A DNA stretch of 7,617 nucleotides from contig JAOFKK010000047.1 of NCBI GenBank assembly GCA_028040005.1, positions 1-7,617 of the forward strand, in the 5' to 3' direction. Source of the DNA: Rickettsiales bacterium. GTDB taxonomy: Bacteria; Pseudomonadota; Alphaproteobacteria; Rickettsiales; UBA1997. The first letter of the stretch is position 1; every line of letters begins with the position of its first letter. Position numbers and translations under genes: made by a program. Under the pieces are notes generated by a model that saw only the letters and a list, made by a program, of their open reading frames with translations, searched no databases and was not told where the DNA came from. Positions 1 through 6,887 of the stretch are shown in pieces.

Positions 1-51
1 AAGGAAATATCTATATATTTATTTCTTTAATAACTTAATTTATTTGATGAA
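1..51. other. A/T-rich leader before gcvPA, no recognisable gene
   Basis: This short stretch is almost entirely A and T. All forward frames are short or closed: the gcvPA frame has a TAA at 31-33 and frame 1 has TAA TAA at 28-33. The few codons before these stops are too short to tell whether they end an upstream gene. The usual partners gcvT and gcvH are therefore not visible here and may lie upstream. AAGGA at 2-6 is too far from the gcvPA start to act as its ribosome binding site. I see no convincing promoter. Confidence 0.5.
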
Positions 52-1335
52 ATGCGCTATTTGGCTTTAACCAAGCTTGAAAGAGAGCAAATGATGAATG
101 ATATCGGCATTAGCCATATTGATGAGCTTTATGCTGCTGCTCCCAAGGAATTTATCTTGAAAGAAAAAATCTCAGCTCTACCCGATCATAAGGGTGAGAT
201 AGAAGTTGATTCTTACTTAAAAAAACTATCTGAAAAAAACAAATCAGCATCTTCCATGCCGTTTTTCTTAGGTGCTGGCTGTTATCAGCATCATGTTCCA
301 GCTGCTGTTGATCATTTAATTCAAAGGTCAGAATTTTTAACTGCTTATACGCCTTATCAGCCAGAAATTTCGCAAGGTACTTTAAAAACCATTTTTCAAT
401 TTCAAACTATCATTACTCGTTTAACGGGGATGGATGTTGCTAATGCTTCACTTTATGATGGCGCCACTGGCGTGGCAGAGGCTGCTTTAATGGCGGTTAG
501 GGTAAAGAGGAATAAACGCAAAATTGCTATTTTGGGTGATTTAAATCCAGATTATTTAGAAGTTTTAAAAACCTATACTGATCTAGCTGAAATTGAATTA
601 ATTTCTGAAGATCAAATTGATGAAAATACAGCAGCAATAATTACTGCCTATCCTGATTTTTACGGTAATATTACTGATTTAAATGCTGTTAGAGCTAAGG
701 CTGATGAAGTTGGAGCTTTAATGATTGTTGTAGTAACTGAAATCTTATCATTAGGATTGTTGGAAGCGCCAAAAATGGCTGATATTGTTACTGGTGAAGC
801 ATCTTCTATTGGTGTTGGTTTAAATTTTGGTGGGCCACATCTTGGATTCTTTGCTTGCCGTGAAAAATATGTCAGACAAGTACCGGGTAGAATTTGCGGT
901 GCAACAACAGATGAAGATGATTTAGAATCTTTTGTTTTAACCCTAAATGCCAGAGAGCAACATATTAGAAGGGATAAAGCAACTTCAAATATTTGTTCTA
1001 ACCAGGGTCTTTGCGCTGTTGCTTTTACTATTCATTCATTTTTACTTGGTGAAATTGGTTTTAAAAATTTAGCTTTACTTAATCACAATAAGGCTTGTAA
1101 ATTAGCTGATCTTTTATCAGAAATTGATGGTGTGACAATAATTAATGATAGTTTTTTTAATGAATTTACTATCAAGCTAGCAAAAAACGCCAAAGAAGTT
1201 AATCAAAAATTGTTAGAACAAGATATTATAGGTGGTCTAGCCCTTGATAATAATTTAATGGTAATAGCTGTAACCGAGCTAACAAGTGATGAGGATATGG
1301 CTATATTAGCTAAAAATCTTAAAGAAATATTATAA
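52..1335 (+). CDS. gcvPA: Glycine dehydrogenase (decarboxylating) subunit 1, GcvPA
   Basis: This is the N-terminal half of the split P-protein of the glycine cleavage system. With GcvPB it decarboxylates glycine on PLP and passes the aminomethyl group to lipoylated GcvH in the cytosol. Family landmarks are in order: the MRYL start, FLGAGCYQHHVP (72-83), AYTPYQPEISQGTL (98-111), NASLYDGATGVAEAALMA (131-148), a GGPHLGFFA segment in the middle, and a late IIGGLALD motif. At 427 residues it is slightly shorter than the roughly 440-450 usual for the subunit, but no motif is missing. The ATG is preferred because MRYL is the family's usual beginning and an in-frame TAA lies 21 bases upstream. There is no Shine-Dalgarno motif. 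The stop overlaps the gcvPB start by one base, which suggests coupled translation of the two subunits. The identification is firm. Confidence 0.96.
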   Translation: MRYLALTKLEREQMMNDIGISHIDELYAAAPKEFILKEKISALPDHKGEIEVDSYLKKLSEKNKSASSMPFFLGAGCYQHHVPAAVDHLIQRSEFLTAYTPYQPEISQGTLKTIFQFQTIITRLTGMDVANASLYDGATGVAEAALMAVRVKRNKRKIAILGDLNPDYLEVLKTYTDLAEIELISEDQIDENTAAIITAYPDFYGNITDLNAVRAKADEVGALMIVVVTEILSLGLLEAPKMADIVTGEASSIGVGLNFGGPHLGFFACREKYVRQVPGRICGATTDEDDLESFVLTLNAREQHIRRDKATSNICSNQGLCAVAFTIHSFLLGEIGFKNLALLNHNKACKLADLLSEIDGVTIINDSFFNEFTIKLAKNAKEVNQKLLEQDIIGGLALDNNLMVIAVTELTSDEDMAILAKNLKEIL

Positions 1336-2864
1336 TGAGTGAAGCTGTGTTAAATGATATGAAAGAAAAAACTATAGAAAATTTTATCCCAAAAAATGTT
1401 GGTCTTAATTTAGAAGAAGATCTTCTTTTTAGACAATCAAGAGAAGGATCTTGCGGTGTTGATTTGCCAAAAATTGCCGATTTTGAACTAAAAATTGGTG
1501 GCAAAAAGAGAGAAAAAATTGGACTTCCAGAATTAACAGAGCCTGATGTAATCGGCCATTTTGTTAATTTATCTTCTCAAAATTACTCAATTGATGCTGG
1601 TTTTTATCCTCTTGGATCTTGCACCATGAAGCATAATCCTAGGCTTAATGAAAAGGTTGCTCGTTTTCCTGGGTTTGCCAATATTCACCCTTTGCAAGAT
1701 CAGTCAACAATTCAAGGTGCATTAGAATTAATGTATGAATTACAAAATTGGTTATCAATTATGACCGGTCTTCACTCAACTTGTTTAGCTCCTGCTGCTG
1801 GCGCTCAAGGTGAATTAGCTGGTATTTTAACTATTCGCGCTGCCCTTACTGCTAAAGGTGATGCTCGTAAAATTATTTTAATTCCCGATTCAGCTCATGG
1901 TACAAATCCTGCAACTGCTGCAACTTGCGGTTATGATATTAAGGTTATTCCATCCGATAAAAAAACTGGTGAAGTTAATTTTGAAGAATTTAAAAAATTA
2001 GTTAATGAATATGGCAAAGATATTGCTGGCATTATGCTTACTAACCCTAATACTTGTGGTAAATTTGAATCAAAAGTAAAAGAAATTGCTGATATAATTC
2101 ATGAAATTGGTGCTTATTTTTATTGTGATGGCGCTAATTATAATGCTATTGTTGGTAAAATTAAACCAGCAGATATTGGTGTCGATGTTATGCATTTTAA
2201 TCTTCATAAAACTTTTTCCACTCCACATGGTGGCGGTGGCCCTGGCTGTGGTCCAATTGCTGTTTCTGAGGAATTATCTGATTTTGTTCCTTCTCCGATT
2301 GTGATAAAAGAGAATGATCAATATAAATTATCCGCTCCAAAACATACAGTCGGTAAAATTAAAGGTTTTCATGGTCAATTTGGCATGATGGTTCGTGCTT
2401 TATCTTACATGATGTCACATGGTTCTGACGGATTAAAGCAAGTTGCTGAAGATGCCGTTTTATCTGCTAATTATGTTTTAGCAAAATTAAAAAATCATTA
2501 TAATGTACCTTTTGAAGGTGCTTGTATGCATGAATGTTTAATTAATGATAAAATCCAAAAGGAAAAAAACATTACAACTCTTGATATTGCAAAAGCTTTG
2601 GTTGAATATGGTATGCATCCCATGACTGTTTTCTTCCCATTAGTTACTTCGGGTGCAATGTTGATTGAACCAACCGAAACTGAAAATAAACAAGTAATTG
2701 ATAAATTTATCGACATAATGATATATATTGCTAAAGAGGTGGAAAATGGTGATGGTGATAAATTCCATTCTTATCCAATTTCTACACCTAGAAGAAGAGT
2801 AAATGAAGTAAAAGCCGCTAAAAATACTATTCTTACCTTTGATCAACTTAATTCTAATAGCTGA
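1335..2864 (+). CDS. gcvPB: Glycine dehydrogenase (decarboxylating) subunit 2, GcvPB
   Basis: This is the C-terminal, PLP-binding half of the split P-protein, active as a complex with GcvPA. The PLP lysine is expected at Lys292 in HFNLHKTFSTPHGGGGPG (287-304), a hallmark of the family. Other conserved stretches are YPLGSCTMKHNPRLNE (91-106), PAAGAQGELAG (153-163), DSAHGTNPATAA (185-196), LTNPNTCGKFE (235-245) and a late HPMTVFFPL (428-436). The length of 509 residues is typical of the subunit. The start ATG shares its A with the TAA of gcvPA, and the stop TGA shares its A with the next ATG, so three genes form an overlapping chain. The region before the ATG has no strong Shine-Dalgarno motif, so reinitiation after gcvPA is the likely way it is translated. 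The identification is firm. Confidence 0.97.
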   Translation: MSEAVLNDMKEKTIENFIPKNVGLNLEEDLLFRQSREGSCGVDLPKIADFELKIGGKKREKIGLPELTEPDVIGHFVNLSSQNYSIDAGFYPLGSCTMKHNPRLNEKVARFPGFANIHPLQDQSTIQGALELMYELQNWLSIMTGLHSTCLAPAAGAQGELAGILTIRAALTAKGDARKIILIPDSAHGTNPATAATCGYDIKVIPSDKKTGEVNFEEFKKLVNEYGKDIAGIMLTNPNTCGKFESKVKEIADIIHEIGAYFYCDGANYNAIVGKIKPADIGVDVMHFNLHKTFSTPHGGGGPGCGPIAVSEELSDFVPSPIVIKENDQYKLSAPKHTVGKIKGFHGQFGMMVRALSYMMSHGSDGLKQVAEDAVLSANYVLAKLKNHYNVPFEGACMHECLINDKIQKEKNITTLDIAKALVEYGMHPMTVFFPLVTSGAMLIEPTETENKQVIDKFIDIMIYIAKEVENGDGDKFHSYPISTPRRRVNEVKAAKNTILTFDQLNSNS

Positions 2865-3730
2865 TGGGACAGGAGTCCAAATCTGTGGATAAATCTGAGT
2901 TAAAAAAACACTCTATTATTAAATTAATTATTTATTGCTTTAATGATAAAAGGAGATATTTTTCTTCTCGACTGAGAAATATAATCATCAAATCTTATAA
3001 TATTGGCATTATTGGTTTAGAGCAAAAAACCATGATTCATAATATTTTAGGCATTAATAAGATTCGTGTGGGCGATATTATGGTTCCTAGAAATAACATT
3101 AATGCTATTGAAAAAAGATCAAAATTAGAAGATATAAAATCTATTATTCTTGATAAAGAGCATAGTAGAATGCCTATTTATAGCAAGAATCTTGATAATA
3201 TTTTGGGCTTTATCCATTGCAAAGATTTAATTAAATTTATTAATGATGATAATATAAAATTTAAAATATCAGATATTACTCGGAAAATTCTATATGTTCC
3301 ACATTCCATGAAAATTACCAATCTTTTGGTAAAAATGCGTTCTTCTGGCGTTCATATTGCTATTATTTTGGATGAATATGGTGGAACTGATGGCATTATT
3401 ACAATTGAAGATATTATTGAAGAAATTGTAGGCGACATTAGAGATGAGCATGATATTTTAGAAGATAATATTTATCTAACCAAGAAGAAGATCAGCAATA
3501 ATGTTTTCCATTTTGGGGGTAGGGTCGATATTGAGGAGGTTGAAGAATTATTAGAATTAAAAATTGCCGAAAATGAAGAGGATGATTTTGAAACAATAGG
3601 CGGTTTTATGTTTTTTATTTTAAAAAAAATACCAGGAGTTGGAGAATCCTTTAAAAGAGAAAATCTATCTTTTAAAGTCCTAGATTCAGATTCTAAATCA
3701 ATTAAATTAATTGAAGTTAGTAAAATATAG
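2864..3730 (+). CDS. tlyC: CBS-pair protein with CorC/HlyC domain, TlyC-like
   Basis: This protein resembles the alphaproteobacterial TlyC/CorC family, described in Rickettsia as hemolysin C and elsewhere linked to Mg2+/Co2+ efflux. Here its role is unproven. A basic N-terminal part (1-65) has no clear membrane segment. It is followed by a CBS domain with IMVPR (72-76) and GFIHCKDL (115-122). A second CBS domain ends in DEYGGTDGIITIEDIIEEIV (170-189). A CorC/HlyC C-terminal domain spans about 205-288, with the DDFETIGG motif (240-247). The N-terminal DUF21 membrane domain of longer relatives is absent, as in Rickettsia TlyC, so the protein is probably cytosolic or membrane-associated. CBS pairs often bind adenine nucleotides. 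It overlaps gcvPB by one base, an unusual partner for glycine cleavage genes. The start is uncertain: an in-frame GTG at 2885 has a well-placed AGGAG, and starting there would remove only seven residues. Confidence 0.88.
   Translation: MGQESKSVDKSELKKHSIIKLIIYCFNDKRRYFSSRLRNIIIKSYNIGIIGLEQKTMIHNILGINKIRVGDIMVPRNNINAIEKRSKLEDIKSIILDKEHSRMPIYSKNLDNILGFIHCKDLIKFINDDNIKFKISDITRKILYVPHSMKITNLLVKMRSSGVHIAIILDEYGGTDGIITIEDIIEEIVGDIRDEHDILEDNIYLTKKKISNNVFHFGGRVDIEEVEELLELKIAENEEDDFETIGGFMFFILKKIPGVGESFKRENLSFKVLDSDSKSIKLIEVSKI
2871..2887 (+). promoter_or_regulatory. AGGAG ribosome binding site with in-frame GTG, alternative start
   Basis: AGGAG at 2871-2875 lies 9 bases before GTG at 2885-2887, which is codon 8 of the TlyC-like gene. 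It is the best Shine-Dalgarno and start pair in the window; the upstream ATG at 2864 has none. The first seven codons may therefore be untranslated, or the site may help reinitiation after gcvPB. The N-terminus of this family is poorly conserved, so protein similarity does not settle the choice. Confidence 0.4.
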
Positions 3731-3787
3731 GAGTTTTAAAAATTATAATTTTAGTTTTTTAACAAACTTCTATCAATATAAATAATT
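3731..3787 (+). promoter_or_regulatory. 57-base spacer between the gcv group and purB, possible weak terminator or promoter
   Basis: This spacer holds a perfect 14-base palindrome, AAAATTATAATTTT at 3739-3752. AG and a run of six T (3755-3760) follow. As RNA it could form an A/U-only hairpin before a U-run, a weak intrinsic-terminator shape. The same palindrome contains a perfect TATAAT at 3744-3749, but I found no good -35 element 16-18 bases upstream. In DNA this rich in A and T either match can arise by chance. Its position, at one of the two widest gaps and before purB, makes a transcription boundary reasonable. No Shine-Dalgarno motif precedes purB. Confidence 0.3.
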
Positions 3788-5080
3788 ATGATACCAAGAT
3801 ATTCAAGAGAAGAAATGGCCAAAATTTGGTCTGATGAAAATAAATATCAAATCTGGCTAGATATTGAAACTTACGCTGCAATGGCAATGGAAGAATATGG
3901 CCATATTCCCAAAGGCACTTCTAAGCAAATTTTAGAAAATGGTAAATTTGATATTGATAAAATTCTAGAAATTGAAAAAGTTACCAAACATGATGTTATT
4001 GCTTTTTTAACTAATGTTGCCGAATCAATTGGCGATGCTTCAAAATATGTGCATTTGGGCATGACCAGCTCTGATGTTTTGGATAGTTGCCTTTCAAAGC
4101 AATTGACACAGTCGGCAGACTTATTATTAGAAGATTTGGATAAATTATTAGCAGCTCTTAAAAAACAAGCTTATGCTCATAAGGATTCTGTTTGTGTTGG
4201 TCGCTCTCACGGTATTCACGCTGAACCTACTTCTTTTGGCTTAAAAATGGCTAGATTTTACGCTGAATTTAAAAGGGCAAAAGATAGATTACTAGCAGCG
4301 CGGGAAGAAATTGCAATTTGCGCTATTTCGGGGCCGGTTGGAACTTTTGCCAATATTGATCCAAGAGTGCAAGAATTTGTTGCTGATAAGATGGGTTTAA
4401 AAGCTGAAGATATTTCAACTCAAATAATTCCGCGTGATCGTCATGCTCATTTTTTCTGTGTTTTGTCAGTAATTGCATCTTCTATTGAAAATATTTCGGT
4501 TGAAATTAGGCATTTACAAAGAACGGAAGTTTTGGAAGTTGAAGAATTTTTCTCTAAAGGTCAAAAGGGATCTTCTGCCATGCCTCATAAAAGGAATCCA
4601 GTTTTATCAGAAAATTTAACTGGTTTAGCTCGTATTATTCGCTCATCTGCAACACCAATGCTTGAAAATGTTGCCCTTTGGCATGAAAGAGATATCTCTC
4701 ATTCATCAGTTGAAAGAATGATTGCGCCAGATGCTTTAGTAGTTGCTGATTTTGCTTTAAATCGCTTAATTGGATTGGTTGAAAATTTGATGATTTATCC
4801 AGATAATATGGTAAAAAATCTAGAAAAATTAAATGGTTTGGTTTTTTCTGGTCAAGTTATGTTAACTTTAATTGAAGAAGCTAAAATTTCTCGTGAAGAT
4901 GCTTATAAAATAGTGCAAGAAAATGCCATGAAAGTTTGGTCAGAGGGTAAAGATTTTTTAACTCTTTTAAAGCAAAATGATCTTATTGTAGAAAAATTAG
5001 GGGAGAAAAAACTAGAAGATATTTTTGATTATAGTTTTTATATTAGAAATACAGATGAAATTTTCAAAAAAGTTTTCTAA
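3788..5080 (+). CDS. purB: Adenylosuccinate lyase
   Basis: This cytosolic enzyme acts twice in purine synthesis: it splits SAICAR to AICAR plus fumarate, and adenylosuccinate to AMP plus fumarate. The 430-residue length and the start MIPRYSREEMAKIWS match the bacterial family. Visible motifs are KHDV (67-70, His68), the TSSD segment (93-96), GRSHGIHAEPTSFG (138-151, with the catalytic His141) and the fumarate-lyase signature SSAMPHKRNP (262-271). The signature's serines sit on the mobile catalytic loop. WHERDISHSSVER (298-310) follows. The enzyme normally works as a homotetramer with shared active sites. No key residue is missing. It stands 57 bases after the TlyC-like gene and 15 bases before yaaA. 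Its presence argues against Rickettsia proper and, with purQ, for a complete purine pathway in the genome. Confidence 0.97.
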   Translation: MIPRYSREEMAKIWSDENKYQIWLDIETYAAMAMEEYGHIPKGTSKQILENGKFDIDKILEIEKVTKHDVIAFLTNVAESIGDASKYVHLGMTSSDVLDSCLSKQLTQSADLLLEDLDKLLAALKKQAYAHKDSVCVGRSHGIHAEPTSFGLKMARFYAEFKRAKDRLLAAREEIAICAISGPVGTFANIDPRVQEFVADKMGLKAEDISTQIIPRDRHAHFFCVLSVIASSIENISVEIRHLQRTEVLEVEEFFSKGQKGSSAMPHKRNPVLSENLTGLARIIRSSATPMLENVALWHERDISHSSVERMIAPDALVVADFALNRLIGLVENLMIYPDNMVKNLEKLNGLVFSGQVMLTLIEEAKISREDAYKIVQENAMKVWSEGKDFLTLLKQNDLIVEKLGEKKLEDIFDYSFYIRNTDEIFKKVF

Positions 5081-5095
5081 AGATTAATATTTATA

Positions 5096-5860
5096 ATGAT
5101 AAATTATAAAATTCTTTTACCTCCATCTGAAGGAAAATTAGAAGGAGGAAAGGAGAAATATTCTAATGTAAAGAAGCGTAATTATTTTTACTGCCTGGAG
5201 GAGGAGAGAAGTTTTTTACTAGAAAAATTATTACAATTTATCAGTAATTCCAATCCAAAAGATCTAGAAAAATTATTTTCTGTCAAAACAAATTTTGAGC
5301 AAATCACTTCTCTTTTGCAAAATTTTGATGATAAATTAACCCTACCGGCAATTAAAAGATATTCTGGTGTTATGTTTAATGCCATTAATTACCAAACTCT
5401 TGATCAAAATCAAAAAAATAATGCTAATGAGTCAATTTTATTTATTGATGGGTTATTTGGATTATTAAAAATAACAGATTTAATTCCAAATTATAAATTA
5501 TCAATAGCAGCAAAATTTTCTGATTTTAAAATTGATAATTATTGGAAAAAGAACCTAAAGCAAACCTTAAAAGAAGAATTACAAGATAAAATTATTTTAG
5601 ATATATTGCCGCAAGCCCATCGAAAAGCTGTCGATATTGATAATCAAAAATGCTATTTAATTAATTTTTTTGAAGTTAAGAATGGTCAGGCAAAAAATGC
5701 TGGTCATATTTCTAAAAAATTAAAAGGTGAATTTATTCGCTATATTTTGCAATTTGATGAAATAAATCTTGAAATTTTATATAATTTTTCCCATAGTCAA
5801 GGTTATAAATATTGTCAGAATTTATCTTCTGATAATGAAATAATATTTTTAAAATCTTAA
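5096..5860 (+). CDS. yaaA: YaaA/UPF0246 family peroxide-stress protein
   Basis: The family member YaaA of E. coli lowers free iron during hydrogen peroxide stress and so limits DNA and protein damage; it has also been reported to bind DNA. Recognisable family segments are LLPPSEGK (7-14), AIKRYSGVMFNAI (85-97), FIDGLFGLLKITDLIPNYKL (116-135), NYW (148-150), KNAGHISKKLKGEFIRYI (200-217) and a C-terminal SHSQGYKYCQNLSSDNEIIF (232-251). The length of 254 residues is usual. The sequence is divergent: the common SGLYGLLRPLD stretch appears as DGLFGLLKITD. The PPSEGK motif fixes the start near the ATG used. There is no Shine-Dalgarno before it, although purine-rich GGAGG runs occur just inside the gene. 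It lies 15 bases after purB and 3 bases before infA, so it is probably cotranscribed with infA. Family membership is likely; the peroxide role is carried over from E. coli. Confidence 0.88.
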   Translation: MINYKILLPPSEGKLEGGKEKYSNVKKRNYFYCLEEERSFLLEKLLQFISNSNPKDLEKLFSVKTNFEQITSLLQNFDDKLTLPAIKRYSGVMFNAINYQTLDQNQKNNANESILFIDGLFGLLKITDLIPNYKLSIAAKFSDFKIDNYWKKNLKQTLKEELQDKIILDILPQAHRKAVDIDNQKCYLINFFEVKNGQAKNAGHISKKLKGEFIRYILQFDEINLEILYNFSHSQGYKYCQNLSSDNEIIFLKS

Positions 5861-5863
5861 TTT

Positions 5864-6082
5864 ATGCCAAAAGACGATCTTTTAACAATTAATGGAGTTG
5901 TAACTGAAGTATTACCAAATACAATTTTTAGAGTAACATTAGAAAATGATTTTGTTATTACAGCCCACGCTTCTGGCAAAATTCGTAAAAATAAAATCCG
6001 AATTTTAAAAGGTGATAAGGTTGAGGTTGAAATGACAACTTATGATCTAACTAAGGGTCGTATAATTAAAAGAATTGGTTAA
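5864..6082 (+). CDS. infA: Translation initiation factor IF-1
   Basis: IF-1 binds the A site of the 30S subunit and works with IF-2 and IF-3 to select the initiator tRNA. The protein has exactly the typical 72 residues and forms a single OB fold. Strong family matches are GVVTEVLPNTIFRVTLEN (11-28), AHASGKIRKNKIRIL (34-48), GDKVEVEM (50-57) and YDLTKGRIIKR (60-70). The initial MPKDDLLTINGVVTEV fits the family, so the ATG is secure despite having no Shine-Dalgarno motif and only three bases between it and the yaaA stop. In many alphaproteobacteria infA is followed by maf and an RNase gene. Here an unrecognised gene follows instead, so the local order is rearranged. The identification is firm. 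Confidence 0.97.
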   Translation: MPKDDLLTINGVVTEVLPNTIFRVTLENDFVITAHASGKIRKNKIRILKGDKVEVEMTTYDLTKGRIIKRIG

Positions 6083-6100
6083 TTATTAAATTATTTTGCA

Positions 6101-6481
6101 ATGCACCCTGTAAAAACATATAGTAATAAACAGATTCTAGATAATTTTTGTCAAACATCTGTAGAAGAGAGGAGTTATTTGCAGGACTTTATTAACAAAT
6201 CAGAAGATCCTAATTTAAGAGATATAAGAGGTATAGATTTGTCCAATCCTGATTCAATTACTTCAATTACTGAGGATAAAGCAGGTAAATTATTAGAATT
6301 GAAAAACAGTAAGCAATTTAAACAATTTGTAGACAGTAAGCAATTAGCACAAAAAAAGCCATCTCCTACTATGGGTGGTATTGCTAGATCTTGGTCAAGT
6401 AATAAAAAAGAGCCTTCTAAAAATCCTAGTTTGCCTAGTGCTGAAGTTAGTATAGATCAACAAAGTAGGGAGGGCCAATAG
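6101..6481 (+). CDS. Hypothetical protein, 126 residues, with disordered C-terminal half
   Basis: I do not recognise this protein. The first part (1-68) is polar, with helix-prone stretches such as SVEERSYLQDFINK (20-33). Residues 69-86 form two degenerate 9-residue repeats, NSKQFKQFV then DSKQLAQKK. The tail (about 87-126) is rich in Ser, Pro, Lys and Gln and is probably disordered. There is no signal peptide, membrane segment or cysteine motif; only one Cys is present. The gene is 18 bases after infA and 20 before cyaY, in the same direction, which supports it as a real member of the cluster. An open frame of 381 bases in such A/T-rich DNA is further support. The start is unsure: an in-frame TTG at 6179 follows GGAG (6171-6174) by only four bases. 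A lineage-specific protein or a secreted effector are possible, but nothing here proves either. Confidence 0.6.
   Translation: MHPVKTYSNKQILDNFCQTSVEERSYLQDFINKSEDPNLRDIRGIDLSNPDSITSITEDKAGKLLELKNSKQFKQFVDSKQLAQKKPSPTMGGIARSWSSNKKEPSKNPSLPSAEVSIDQQSREGQ
6305..6358 (+). repeat. Degenerate tandem 27-base repeat inside the hypothetical gene
   Basis: Two adjacent 27-base units (6305-6331 and 6332-6358) share the 13-base core ACAGTAAGCAATT at 6306-6318 and 6333-6345. Because 27 is a multiple of three, the reading frame is kept, giving two 9-residue units of the form (N/D)SKQ followed by variable residues. The ends of the units have diverged. This looks like an old in-frame duplication. Confidence 0.65.
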
Positions 6482-6501
6482 GTTAAATTAATTTAAAAAA
6501 T

Positions 6502-6831
6502 ATGACTGATTGTCTATATATGGATGAAACAGATTTTGAAATTTTTGCAGAAAAAATCCTTCTAAAAATTGCTGATCATATTGAAGATAATGATGAAGAT
6601 TCAATTTTTGAAGTTGATTATCTTGATGGTATTTTAGATATTAAAATATTTGCTACTGGACAAAAATATATCATTAACAAACATCGTGCTAGTCAAAAAA
6701 TTTGGTTCTCTTCCCCTAATATAGGTGCTAAATATTTTTCCTATGATGCTAATTTAAAAAAATGGATTGATAATGAAGATGAGCTATGGCAATATTTTTT
6801 TGATGAATTAAAAAAATTCTATAAATTTTAA
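6502..6831 (+). CDS. cyaY: Iron-sulfur cluster assembly protein CyaY (frataxin)
   Basis: Bacterial frataxin binds iron on an acidic surface and modulates the cysteine desulfurase complex during iron-sulfur cluster assembly in the cytosol. The acidic first helix is clear: DETDFEIFAEKILLKIADHI (8-27), then EDNDEDS. The core strands EVDYLDGILDIKI (37-49) and YIINKHRASQKIWFSSP (56-72) follow, with the conserved Trp68, and then WIDNEDELW (88-96). The length of 109 residues is typical. The start is uncertain: Met7 at 6520 would give MDETDFEIFAEK, which lines up better with the usual bacterial N-terminus, but neither ATG has a Shine-Dalgarno motif. Frataxin occurs mainly in proteobacteria and mitochondria, which supports the proposed lineage. 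It lies 20 bases after the hypothetical gene, and a foldable spacer follows its stop. Confidence 0.93.
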   Translation: MTDCLYMDETDFEIFAEKILLKIADHIEDNDEDSIFEVDYLDGILDIKIFATGQKYIINKHRASQKIWFSSPNIGAKYFSYDANLKKWIDNEDELWQYFFDELKKFYKF

Positions 6832-6866
6832 TCCGAGGTAACCTAGGTTTCCGAATATTAACGGAT
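6831..6866 (+). promoter_or_regulatory. Foldable cyaY-purQ spacer with two competing pairings
   Basis: This part of the spacer contains more G and C than its surroundings. GGTAAC (6837-6842) can pair with GTTTCC (6847-6852) over a CTAG loop with one T-T mismatch, and its centre AACCTAGGTT is a perfect palindrome. ATCCG (6831-6835), which begins in the cyaY stop codon, can pair with CGGAT (6862-6866) to close an outer stem. Alternatively TCCG at 6850-6853 can pair with CGGA at 6862-6865, which breaks the inner hairpin. Such competing stems recall attenuators, but they are short and no strong T-run follows. It may equally be a protein-binding palindrome for control of purQ-pyrG, an mRNA end, or chance. 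Confidence 0.35.
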
Positions 6867-6887
6867 AATTAAAATATTTTTAAATTA

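Noticed and set aside
1319..1504. A 61-codon open frame on the minus strand across the start of gcvPB
   Set aside because: It lies opposite a well-conserved coding sequence and has no recognisable motif, so it is a shadow of gcvPB. The same applies to the minus-strand frames at 2498-2716, 2640-2846, 3871-4062 and 5188-5385.
2101..2304. A 67-codon plus-strand frame inside gcvPB with a hydrophobic translation
   Set aside because: It covers the PLP-lysine region of gcvPB in another frame. The hydrophobic look comes from T-rich codons read out of phase.
3729..3762. AGGAG followed by ATT and a six-codon frame ending at TAA, resembling a leader peptide before purB
   Set aside because: It needs a rare ATT start, the AGGAG overlaps the stop of the preceding gene, and so short a frame in A/T-rich DNA is expected by chance.
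5120..5154. CCTCC and a GGAGG/AGGAG-rich run just inside yaaA, which could pair or act as a ribosome binding site
   Set aside because: The bases encode the conserved PPSEGK motif and the following Glu/Gly/Lys residues. No useful in-frame start follows the purine run, and starting later would remove the family motif.
6483..6496. Perfect 14-base palindrome TTAAATTAATTTAA before cyaY
   Set aside because: It contains only A and T, would make a very weak hairpin, and such palindromes are common by chance at this base composition.
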